The notes under the pieces were generated by a model. That model was not told where the DNA came from. It made no database searches and was given only the letters and a program-made list of their open reading frames with translations. Of a stretch of DNA of 64,000 nt, positions 20,244-44,585 are shown piece by piece; the stretch's first letter is position 1, and each line of letters opens with the position of its first letter. The stretch comes from Symbiodinium natans. Its lineage: Eukaryota; Sar; Dinophyceae; Suessiales; Symbiodiniaceae. The stretch is taken from assembly GCA_905221605.1 (NCBI GenBank), contig CAJNDS010002186.1, positions 540,009 to 604,008 on the forward strand, given 5' to 3'. The translations under genes were made by a program, and so were the position numbers.

Positions 20244-23084
20244 ATGGTAGTCTGGGCGGTGCAGAAGCCATGGCTGAAGCAGAACCTCCCGTACCGGGCC
20301 AACTTTCCGGCCTTCCCGGCTTTGGGTGGTTTCGGCGGCGGTTTCGGCGGCAACGCCTGGCAGCAGCGGCGGCCTCCGCCCACCGTGCCGGCGGACTTTC
20401 AGGCAGTTGAACCACGGTGAAACTCAGCCACAATTTACCGCAATGCAACCCATGCAACATGTCGTGCAGGTGGACTCCAACGAACGGCATGAGGGAACTT
20501 GTGTCTACTACCACAAGTACAGGGGATATGGGCGCCATGTCTGCACACGCCCAATCCGGGAGATTCCGGTAGATCGGGTGAGTGCTCCTCTTCCCAGGTT
20601 CTTGGAGCCATCTCACGTGGGCACAATCCCTACGAACAAAGTCTTCGTCCACTGGAAGCAGCTGACCAGTGATGACCGGTTTCCCTTCCTGGTCAAGGGC
20701 CTACAGGCCGCCTCTCTCTTCTCAAAATATCTTACTGAAGTACATTGTGTTTTTTGGGTCTAGGGCCCAGGGTTCTTGGCTCGAGCTTTGGAGGAGAAAT
20801 TCGCGGATAAACGAACCGAGGGGATGGCGCTGGTGCCCTCAGGTGGAGTTCAGCATCATGGTGGCCAAGGACTTCCGTCAAGGGCTCAACACCCTTCGGG
20901 CCAAGAACGTCACTCTCGTGCCCAGCCTCGGTTCTGCACATCTGCACATCTTTGACATGCAAATAGGATGCAAAGGCATAGAACGCATAGCGCCTCGAAG
21001 GGTCTTCTGGAGCTGATTCTGTGAAGAGCTTGGAAGAGTTCAGTTGTTGTGGGCGGACAGGCGGGAGGCGAGACCATCGCTCTCCAGGATGAGTTGGACG
21101 CCACAGAAAAGCAGTTCGTGGGTGGGCAGCACTTAAGGTATACCGGCACCTTGAAGTTTTATTCGCCCAGGCCAGGCCCCCCCCCCCCCCGGTAGCAGAT
21201 GTAGCAAGTGCTGTCACCTGCTCTCTCCAGACTCCCCCCCCGCCCCCCTTCCCCCGAAGGGTTCTGCAGTGGGAAGGCACGGGTTCGGCTACGTCATGAT
21301 GGACGAAGGACGGCTATTGGCAGCAATGCTGTTGCTGTCTGTTTTGCTTCTGTAGAAGTTTTCTTCTTCTATCCTTTCTGCATCTCAAAGAGACCAGGCT
21401 ATGACGTGGACGCCAGCGTCCCGCTCGAGCTACGTGTGGACCACGAAGAGGCAGCTCGAGCTTCTGCTGTGGACCTGACATTCTGGGGCCGCGTGGTCAG
21501 GTCAATGCTGCTGGGCAGCAGCCCGTCCATATGCGTGGTATTGCCGTTGAGTTTGGCATCTACCGGCCGTGACCTTACCAATACAAATTCTGCCTGCGTT
21601 TCGCTCTCACCGTTTGCTTCGGTCCTTCTTGACACTTGAGGACGGACCGCGGCCAGTACAAGGTCTACAACATGACCTTGCAAGGAGGTCATCCCTTGAC
21701 CCAGGACCCATGCAATCTCATGCAAGCACTTGTGGTTTTTCAACAAAGGGATGTCCGCGAAGAGGGTCGCCTGTGCCAGTTATTTCAGGATGGCAATTGC
21801 AAGGATGCCTCGGTTTGCCCTTGCGAAATAAGATCGAGCGCTCTTCAATGCCATGAAGAGTTTGCGAGGATGCGCTGGAGAACCGCATCTCGATGGGAAT
21901 GGGTATGTACAGAGGTCAGATCGCCTTCTGGAACTGGAGGCCAGTAGTAGATTTTGCAAGACTCTTCATCTGCATTTATACCTGCATACTTTTTGTTTGT
22001 ACCTATAAATATCTCGTACATATATATATATATGTATATCAAATATTTCCGAGAGTCTGCAAAGAGGCAAGGCTATGGCTTCATTCGCCCCGACCCAACG
22101 GCCATCCTGCCGGAGAAGGCGCGGCCTTTTTTTTCTCGGAGGGTCAGAAACCCCAAATGAGAGAGAGAAGAGAGATCGAGAGAGAGCAGGAGAGCCAGAG
22201 GGCAGTACTTCTTACAATTCATGATGGAGTTTTATACGAGCATGAAGACACTATTGTGGAATTGTTGAATAACATATCTGTCAGTGTTGGGGTGATGGAA
22301 GAGGGAGGTTCGCCATCTGTTTCTCGCAGGTGGTGGCGCGGTTGCTGGAGCAAGCGGAGGCCGCGCGCCAGCGGGGCAAGAAGATTGCCGAGGAGTGTCG
22401 GGCGAGAAGCTGGAAGAAGCTGGAAGCCTTGAGAGGCTTCTTGTGCACAGCCTTTACTTCGCGCCCACCGCCTCGGCCCGGCCAGAAAATATTGAAAGGA
22501 TGGCTTGGGCTGAGACACTTATACAAAGAAAAGGGTTCCTATGGTCAGTGGCTCAATCCGCGGCTCGCGTTCGGTGGCTCAATGCCGTGGCCGTGGCTCG
22601 GTGGCTCACGCGTTTAGAAGCTTGGTAGCTTCATCCGGTGGCTGGGTGTCTCACAGTAGGACCTGTAGGAGGTCTTCAGGGCATCTCCAGGGGCTCCTTG
22701 GATCCGCCATGGGGGGAAGCCCTTTTTGGAGGGGTGCACAGGGGTGCACTGAAGAACCATTAACGAAACCACGAGTGTGGGGGGCGGGGGTGGTCCGTGG
22801 TGAATTTAGATTCGTGCCTCAGTATTCATGAAGCACTGCCACGGTGTCAAAGGCTTCTCCAGAAAGGGCTGTATCGGGGCTGTATCGTTTTCCAGGATAC
22901 CCTCCTCTACTTCCGGCGCCCAGATGTCACACCCATGCTGATTCCACAGCAGGGCATGCAGGCGGCCTGGTTGCTTGTCTCTCAGATCAACGAATTGCGG
23001 CCCCGCCGCGACCACGATTTGCAGGTCGGATTCCAGGTCTACATTGATGACAAGGGAGCTGGAGCGTGCGATGTCACTGCGTAG
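20244..23084 (+). CDS. Protein with about three cold-shock-like domains, multi-exon
   Basis: The start is ATG 20244 (MVVWAVQKPWLKQNLPYR), followed by a Gly/Phe-rich linker ending near 20400. Cold-shock-like (OB-fold, nucleic-acid-binding) modules follow. Module 1 is at about 20458-20920: GTCVYYHKYRGYGRHVC, then KVFVHWKQLTSDDRFPFLV, then VEFSIMVAKDFRQGLNTLRA. Module 2 is at about 21120-21720: LRYTGTLKFYSP, then GRHGFGYVMMDEG, then DVDASVPLELRVDHEE, then DRGQYKVYNMTLQ. Module 3 is at about 22020-23084: YIKYFRESAKRQGYGFIRPD, then VGFQVYIDDKGAGACDVTA, stop TAG 23082. GYGFI-type RNP1 sites and V-x-F end strands are diagnostic of the family. Modules are split by introns of 50-700 bases. The likely role is RNA binding in translation or stress, which is inference. 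The order of the small exons is fairly secure, but the exact junctions are not. Confidence 0.6.
21894..22115 (+). CDS. Exon carrying the third cold-shock core (part of the 20.2-kb gene)
   Basis: The segment encoding the RNP1-like GYGFIRPD core is about 22036-22115, preceded by a TATATATATATATGTATAT intron end at 22017-22039. It is listed separately because the splice acceptor is obscured by the TA repeat. The true exon may begin at the GTATATCAAATA that encodes the YIKYF strand. Confidence 0.4.
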
Positions 23085-25205
23085 GCACATCGAGGCAATC
23101 CGGCTGAAAGTTCTCACCCCCTCGCAGAGGGCTTAAGGACAGAATGGCCGCAATGTTAAACAAACAGCTATTTTGTGATGCAAGTGCAGAAGCATTCTTT
23201 AGTCCATGGGCCATTACATTGTAAATGCTTAGGTCTTCGTGACCTGCTCACGCTAGTTGTGTCGGAACATGCGTCTGGCGTGTGACGTGACAAAATGCTT
23301 GTAGCCCCACTCACTGCATTCACTGCCAATGACGACACTTTGACCCATGAGTAGTGCCCACTCGGACGTGTGGCGGGGTCCTTGCACGAGATGCTACAAT
23401 ACTCTGCAAGTGGTTTGCGTTCATTGGAGCGTCCGAGCAGTTCCGACCACTGAGAACGTTATGACCTGTTGATTGCCAAAAGCTGGTTTATTCCTCGATG
23501 CGGGGTGTTCGGTAGTAACTCAGCGAGACCCCTAGCCCGGGTCTTCTGCACTCCTCACCCGGGTCCACCTTCACAGGATCCCCCAAAAGAATTCTACTGA
23601 GTACCGGAGCGACCACTCTCTGAGAATCCCGTTAAACAGTATCCCTCAGAATCTTGCCGAGCATCCCAAGACATCCCACACCTAGAGGCTCCCCCAAAGA
23701 GTCCGCAGAGCATCGCAGAGCAATATTCATTGACACTCTTGCGTGAACATTTGCTCGTGAATCATGGTTTGAAGTCGGGTGCTCTTTCCCTGTGCTCTCG
23801 TTGATTTTCGAAAGTTTATATATACATGTATTCCATATATATATCTATCTATATTATGTATATAGATCCCAGGAATACAAGAAACATAATGCAACAGTTT
23901 GGGGTGGAGCTGGTTCGAAGTAAATGATTTTGGCTCACCTGCCTCTCTGGGAGGGCTTGGACCCGCCTTTAAAAGTGTTTGTTTGGACCTTTCCGTTTGA
24001 TCGTTCTTGCACCTGCAGGGCTCTGAGGGCCCACTGACCCATTAGTCTCGCAGCTGATGTACAAGAGCTTTCCCCCCTACTGGCAAGCTTCACACCTTCT
24101 AGCTGAGACGCAGATAGTCAAAGGCTTGGACGCGTGGATAGCATCAATTGAGGATTGACGACAGAACCCAAGAACTCCTACAAACCCTGCCCCTTTCCTT
24201 CGGGCCGACGCCCAAAGTGGCGAGAACCCATGGCTGCTGAAAAAAAGGCTCGGACCTCCAACGGAGGCCTGGGTTAAAGCTCTCCGGCCTCTGAAGCGCC
24301 GTTTTTGTGCAAAATTTCAGCAGATGTCACCAGGCTCCGCTGAGAACTTGGTGGCAGCAGCATCCCCCCTGAATGATCGGGGCAGATCGATGAGCCCAGT
24401 CCAAACGGTGAGCACAACTGCTGCGCCCGCCCCCTGAGCACGCATACGGAGCAGCCAAGCCTCGTAAGATGTGCTGATGCGCATTGCCTCAGACCCAGGC
24501 AAAGCAGATCTGCGTCAGGCGCCATGACTCACCGAGGACTAACGGGCACTTGCTAGAGCAGACTGAGCAAACTCTTCTACCGCTCTCCAGAGAGATCCCT
24601 CCCGTGGCTAGGAGCCATTCCTCATGCCTGGGCCAGTGGAGAGGGACCGGCAGCATCACCAAGGATGGCTTCTGCCTCTGCCTAAACTTGAGGATGCGAG
24701 ACACGGCAAACGGTCATTCCGAAGTCGAAGTCCCGCGACTTGCGAGTTGTAGGACACCCCGCCACCCGGTTGGGTCAGAGCGGCGGCCTCAGTGAAAGAA
24801 GCCAGGCCTTTCGCAGGGGAGGTGTGATAAGTTCAAATATGATTATGGCATAACCTCGAAGCGCATCTCGAAACAGGCCAGCATTTGGAACTCGCAAGGC
24901 CTCAAACGCCCCAAAAGCCCATGAAAGAATGGCAAACACGGCAAATTAGCTTAACAGCAACACCACTTAGTTTTGTCGTCAAATCAGGGCCCGTTTGCCT
25001 ACAGCAGAGGACTCTCCAAAAGCAGAAGGCTTGAAAGGTGGACCTATAAGCCCTAAGCCCCCCCGTGCGGAAGCTCGAGAGCGTGCCCACTTCTCCCCCA
25101 ATAGCCACGCAGTCCTGCCGTCGACGGTGACAGTCTTATATGGAGTCATAATATGACATATTATCGCATCTTAAACAGAAGTCGAAGTAAGAGAAGGCTG
25201 CGCCT
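23085..25205. other. Intergenic spacer between cold-shock-like and coiled-coil genes
   Basis: About 2.1 kb holds no recognised exon. It contains TA-rich sequence at 23818-23880 and the 11-mer ATTTTGGCTCA at 23928-23938, shared with the dinoflagellate spliced leader but without its AG end. Confidence 0.4.
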
Positions 25206-25209
25206 GGGC

Positions 25210-38950
<13,741 letters not shown>

Positions 38951-40400
38951 GGTGCACCACTTAGCCTGTACAGGGCCGATGATTTGTAGGCTTACAGAGG
39001 GCTTGTGCAGTTGTGCTTGTCTTTTCTAGTGAGTCGAGTGCTGCCGGGCGTTTGCGCGGTCTTCAGGTCGATGATGCCAGCATATCTGAAGATAAAGCTG
39101 GTGGGAGCAAATAGTCACATAATGTCAAATAGGCCGCTTCGAGTGAAATCCACTCAAAGCTGCAGTCATAGCATGGACTTCAAGGCAGCGCCGTCCGGAG
39201 ACCAAAAGGCAGATTCAGTCGAGCGTTGGGTCAAACCCTGCTACAGAAGACGATCAGCAAGTGGTTCATCACAAGGCGGGTCCGCTTGGGCACTACTTTG
39301 CGTACCCATCACACTCCCACAACACACTACTTCACTACAGACCATCAACCCCTTCCCTGTGGCAACTTGCCGGTGCCTAGTTCGGCACTTCTTGGAGCCC
39401 TTCCCCATCACTTCCACTTGCCAAACTTCGGGTTTGTGTCACACGCAGTAGATGTTGCTTTCACGGGAAGTTATTTTGCGGACTTATTAATGTCTAGTCC
39501 GAGCATACAGAGAACCATGACACAAATCCGGGCGTAGAGATTCTACTCTGAAGCCTTCTCTTCACGTGCTGTCCCCTCCCCCTGCCCACACCCAGAAACC
39601 ACACCTCCCATCACATCATATCCCCGCTGCACCTTGACCACAAACCCCCGCCAGGGCAGCCTTTCTTGAATCCTCGAGTACTTGGGGGTTCGTGGTGACT
39701 ACTGTGTGGTTGTGTGGGCTTGTAGTTACTTGTGGAAGTACTGTAGAGGGTTGTTGAAAGCGTTGGAATTCGGAAGCCAAAGTGAAGTCAGCAGGGTTAT
39801 ACAACTGTTGTACAGCTCATCTTCGACAAAACACGTGACAAACTGCAGCTTGGTTAAAGCCAAGACCCCACCCCGGGGAAGCAACAAACCAAAAAGAAGG
39901 CTAAGACGATGCACCTGAACCCGGATCGCAACAGATACGAAAGGCATCCCTGAAACCCCGACATCCATGTCATGTTGCGACTTTGCACCTCACAGCAAGT
40001 TGCAAAACCCATGGTACTCTCCCCTGCAACGATGCATGCCGCGGACCCGCCAGCTGAGCAAATGTGCTCGCTTGCAGTGCTTCGGAAGTCTGGATCCCTG
40101 AACATTTGCATTCCACATGGGTCGTTTTCTGCATTCATGGCTTGACTTGTGGCATCTTGTGGCACTTGCGTGGACAATGCACGCTACTCGAATTTCCTCC
40201 TTCTCCCTTTGCTAGCATTTGGCTTATCTTGCACCTGCCTTGCAGGCCAACTCTAGACAAATAATAAAATAGCGACGATAACAGAATAGAAGCCACACAG
40301 TACCCCGGAGAAGACATACTCATAGAGCAAAGCAGAGGACTTGAACATAGCCACGCAATGACTCCGTCGTATCATATCGTACCAAATCTGTGCTCGGCCC
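38951..40400. other. Gene-poor interval with one dispersed-repeat copy
   Basis: Apart from the repeat at 39129-39273, no coding segment was recognised between the coiled-coil gene and the glycosyltransferase-like gene. From 39540 to 39620 the sequence is C-rich. Confidence 0.4.
39129..39273 (+). repeat. Dispersed repeat copy 1
   Basis: About 145 bases, beginning GGCCGCTTCGAGTGAAATCC, match 58185-58330 in the same orientation with only scattered differences over the first 115 bases. The element contains the small inverted repeat GAGTG-AAATC-CACTC. Both copies give the same translated frame (RPLRVKSTQSCSH), but neither sits in a convincing gene. Confidence 0.85.
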
Positions 40401-42056
40401 ATGTGTGTGAATTGCAGTAGCTGTACATGCTGCGTGCGACAGCCAAAGGTGGCGTTACTTGTCTTGGTAGTTTGTGGCGGAGCAGCAACATGGTGCACGT
40501 GGCTTGAGTTCGACATTGATCTGAACTTCCTGGACGTTTGGCAGACCACCTCCAATGAAAGTAATGACTCACTTGTCCCATACTACAAGGGGGAGAACGG
40601 GACGCAGTGTCCAATCGAACTTGCCATACGCAGCCAGCAGACTTGCGAAGCTGCCGTGCAGGCCCTCGGCCTCTGCTCGCGACGCACATGGAAGGGGTAC
40701 ACTTCCGAGATCCAGTCCTTTTGCTCCTACAGAGACTCCTGTGAGAAACAGAGGACGGGCCCCCTCTTACCCCTCTTGCCAAACAGATATGCAAACTATT
40801 TCCACTGAGCGCTTAAACATGTTGTAGATGAGCGAGAAGCAGTTGTAGAGCCCGGATAGTGAGCTTGAAGTGCTGCGCATGTAAAGAGGAGTACGGTAGC
40901 CAGCAAGCTTCGAAGGAGCGGCATTCATTTCAATGCTCATGGTGGAGGTTCTCCACGATCTGATTTACATCCAGTGTGTTGGCGAATCACACCGATCAAG
41001 GCACACCGAAACGATCATGCCGACATCCGGATTCCAGCACTTGTCGTAACATTCGATGGACACCGCGAATTCCTGCAGAACATGCTGGCGTCTTACACGG
41101 AGCACTGGCCTTTGCATCCGTTTCAGTTTTATGTTCCGTACAATGGTGAATTTCCTTCCGACATGATGCAGCTATATGGAGATTTTGTCACTCTGGTGAA
41201 AACACCGGTGGCCATAAACGAAACCGTTCTAAATCTGCTGGATGCCTGCGGGTGTTTGAACAAGATTGTATTCTTTGCCATGGATGATTACTACATCAGC
41301 TCCGTCTTCAACTACGAGAAGCTGGAACTTGCGATGCTGTTTGTGCGGGCACAACTTGAAAATCCTCGGCTGCTCAGCTTCACAATTGCCTACACTGAGG
41401 GCCTCCACCCGAATGGCACACCAAGCTTGCCGGTACTGGACACCTTCCTCTTTCCGGACACTCCGGAGGCAGCGAACATCACAGACACTTCTGAACAGCC
41501 CGACCGAGTGCGGCTGGGGCGCCTGAGGAAAAGACCACCGACGAATGTCATGGTGTGGTCGCACAGCTTTTGGCGCGCATCATTTATTCATGACTTGTAT
41601 GTGCAAGGCTCCAATATATCAGAATGGTACCATGTCACCCATGGGGGACAAATAGCAAATCGTTGGGATGATTTGCTGACGACTGACGCATTTAGGGACC
41701 TGATCGAGCTTGGATGGTGGGACATCTTTCGACTCGCAGAGCCGGTGCTCCAGTTTCAGGAGTCCGCGCCTCAGTCACATGGTAGCCGATGTGAATCTAT
41801 TCTGTACGCAATTTCTACAAAAGTCTCGCTCATGTTTTGTCATATACTGTTGAACGCAGACACATGCGCAGAACTAGCATGGCGATGCATGGCGAAACCA
41901 CTGCCTGTTTTGCACGACAGCTTTTTCAGGTCCACACACGTCGGCAAAGTTGACCCACTAACTTTGGCAGATTTAGATCGCCGAGGGATCAGCCTCTCAA
42001 GCAAGTTCCTTCCACCAAGCACTGTGGGATCTGGCCGATGGGGTGGAAAGTGGTGA
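40401..42056 (+). CDS. Type II membrane protein: Cys-rich domain plus glycosyltransferase-like domain
   Basis: Exon 1, from ATG 40401 to about 40790, encodes a short Cys-rich cytosolic end, a membrane segment (VALLVLVVCGGAATW), then a lumenal module with spaced cysteines (CPIELAIRSQQTCEAAVQAL, FCSYRDSC) of a kind I associate with dinoflagellate surface proteins. After an acceptor at about 40973 (TTTACATCCAG), a 360-residue open exon ends at TGA 42054. It starts with ALVVTFDGHREFLQNMLASY, then VFFAMDDYYISSVFNYE. The beta-strand start and the DDYY acidic pair resemble the nucleotide-sugar and metal-binding centre of GT-A glycosyltransferases. Several Cys and N-glycosylation sites (NIT, NIS) fit a Golgi lumen location. 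The family is a structural guess, and the donor of exon 1 is unclear. Confidence 0.55.
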
Positions 42057-44580
42057 GCCTCCCGGATCTTGCCCGGTATTCATGTTGCTTGCGGTGTTGC
42101 AATCACCGCAAGGAGTGATGCCGCAGTCTCACACTTCTGGGTCCATGTCCGCGGATGGCTGCACTGAAGTGGAGAGCGGCGCCAACAGTCCCGCAACAGC
42201 GGTCTTATAGTCACGTCGCCTGCGAAGCTCACAAATACACTCGCGGATCCGGCCGACAAGAAGTGGCAAAGTTCTGCCGTTTCCCGTGTTGCGTGGAAGG
42301 CTCAAGCAGCTTGAAGACTGGTGGTGGCTCGTCTTCACATGTGCTCGCGGCTGTACATACGCGACATGTACGTTTCTCATGGACTCCGACTCCGGGTTTA
42401 CGGTCCTGGCCTTGGGGTTAGCGCTCTGTCACGGCCTATTCTTGCGCTGCACAAATCCAGGCAAGGAATGAGGTGGAATAGCGTTTGTCCCGGTTTGTCG
42501 GAGCACGTGAAGGGGGAAGCCCTGGACGGTGACAGGAACTTCGCTCCGAGGAACGGATATGGTGGTGCAACAGTGCAACATTGACGCCATTCATCCCCCG
42601 ACGACCGATAAGAAGAACGTGTGTATTTGCACCAGTATAGTTAGCTGACCAGCACATGCAGTCAATGTAACAAAGTAGTAGCAATAGTTGATAATCGCTG
42701 CTTGATGCATGCTCCCTCGCCGCTTGGGCATCTTCGACCTTTCCCGATGTGACGGCGCTTCAACTGCACGAGGTCTCTCGATTTTGGGATTCTATGCCCT
42801 CGTGCCATCTCGTGCCTGCAACAGTACCACGCCTGAATTGTTCTTAGGGCCACTGGCATGTGAGCAAAGTGCGCGTTGGGCCCTTAGGTGTCGCTCGCGT
42901 TGCGTACTAGGAAGCTCCCCTCCACAAAGCCTGTATAGCGTTGTCAAGAAATGCCTGGATGGGTGCTCTTGCTGCGACCATGCTACCAATTGTTGTGTGG
43001 CAGCCGCGAATGATTATTGCGACGGGAAGTGTGTAAGAAACAATGTTTCGGATCTTCCAGTGCTGCGGGTCAGGCCTGAGCAAAATCTTGTCCCCCCTTT
43101 AGCCGCCTTTAGCCCTAAATGCAGCCGAAGGTGGCTGAGACAATCTCAGAAAGAAGCTCAGGCAGGACAGCAAAGGCCTGAGGTAGGCAGGCGAAAGGAA
43201 ACTCAGGTAGAGGGCCAACACTCAACCCAACCTACAAGCCCTTTCTCTAGACTCTAGACTCTAGACTCTACTGCATTTCTTTAAGCCCTCCGCTAGGCCC
43301 TTAACTCCTCGGGCTTAAGGCACTGGAGAGCGCACAAAGCTCAAATTAAACCCCCTCGAGCCCCTTTGTTCTGAACCGTGTCATGCTGCATTCTGAATGC
43401 TCGAAACTGTGAAAGATATCTCCAGGTTGTGGCGCCTGTAGAAGACAGGGGCCCTAGCCAATGCACTTTTGGGGCTTCTGGACCTGTGACTTGGCGGTCC
43501 TAGAGGGCCAAAAGTTGCCAAAATCACCCAAGCAGAATGGAGAGGTAGAACATGCATTGGAAACAGCAAAAGTGTGTTGTGGTGGGCAAAAGACTAATCT
43601 TTCGGGTTCCCCGTAAATGTACCTACGAAGCGTGCGGTGCACTTTGGGCTCTTCAAGGGCTGTGCCGCCCAAGGCTCTCCAAGCACGATGATGTGATGCG
43701 AAGCCCGAAAAGCTTTGATTTGAATTCTGCAAACTTCCTTAGACTTCTCTCCGTGCAAAGAGCGTACCGGATGCAGCCAATGTCCCTCCCACTTCCTCTC
43801 CGTATTAGGCCAGGCCTTCCACAGTGTGTTTGACGAATAAGTACTACAAGTATTACTTGAAGCCTTCAGGCCCCAATCTAGATTAAGATCCTCAATCCCA
43901 GTCTCTGGACCACAGACCGTGAACCCTAACTTTGTGTGCTTGCTTGAGCGCCATGTCGCACCACGCCTCCACGTTCCCGAGCGAGCTCAGAGTTCCGCCC
44001 GCTTGGTATCGGCCATCATCTGTCCGCTCCCTGACGGCTCGAAGGCGAGTCTTGCTTCTGTCGGTGATGTTGGGGGCTTCGCGAATAAAGGACTGGCTGA
44101 AACGAGAACCTTCAATGTTGCGATTCCTGGGAAGTTCTTTGATCTGATGCTATTCCCCACATCTTTCTAGGCCCTTCGCAGCGGGTTTTGTGGGCTCCAA
44201 CGAGCGCAAGCTGACACAGTTCTGTAGGTGGCCCTGCTGCGAACTTCGTTGCAGTTTTCAGCAGGCCCCTGATGACCTCATGGTGCCTAGTAGTCTCGTG
44301 GTAGTCGGTCCCCTGTGGTCTCGACTGGGCAATGTCCTCAGGCTACTGATTCCTTCAGCTCTTCTCTAGCATGGCTTGCATGTGAAGGGTTTCACCTTGT
44401 CCGCTTGCCCGCTATAGTATTCAGCTTTTTAATCGCGGGGGGCGGGGTTTTGCAATTTACAAGAGGTAGTGACGCCTGTCCCTATGTGTCAACCCGAACC
44501 CTTCAAACCTCACAAAGCTTATAACGCGACATGAAGTTCCGATCTTAACTTCCGTGTGAAGCCTGCAGGTAGCCGTCAGC
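42057..44580. other. Gene-poor interval with two weak exon candidates
   Basis: Weak candidate 1, 42950-43060 +, encodes a dense Cys cluster (CLDGCSCCDHATNCCVAAAN). Weak candidate 2, ATG 43953 to about 44130 +, encodes MSHHASTFPSELRVPPAWYR with a short hydrophobic run. Neither connects clearly to a neighbour. An 8-bp repeat (CTAGACTC, three to four copies) lies at 43246-43272. Confidence 0.3.
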
Positions 44581-44585
44581 CTTCA

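Noticed and set aside
23928-23938. ATTTTGGCTCA, an 11-base match to the spliced leader
   Set aside because: It lacks the terminal AG and is not next to a gene start; chance is likely over 64 kb and two strands.
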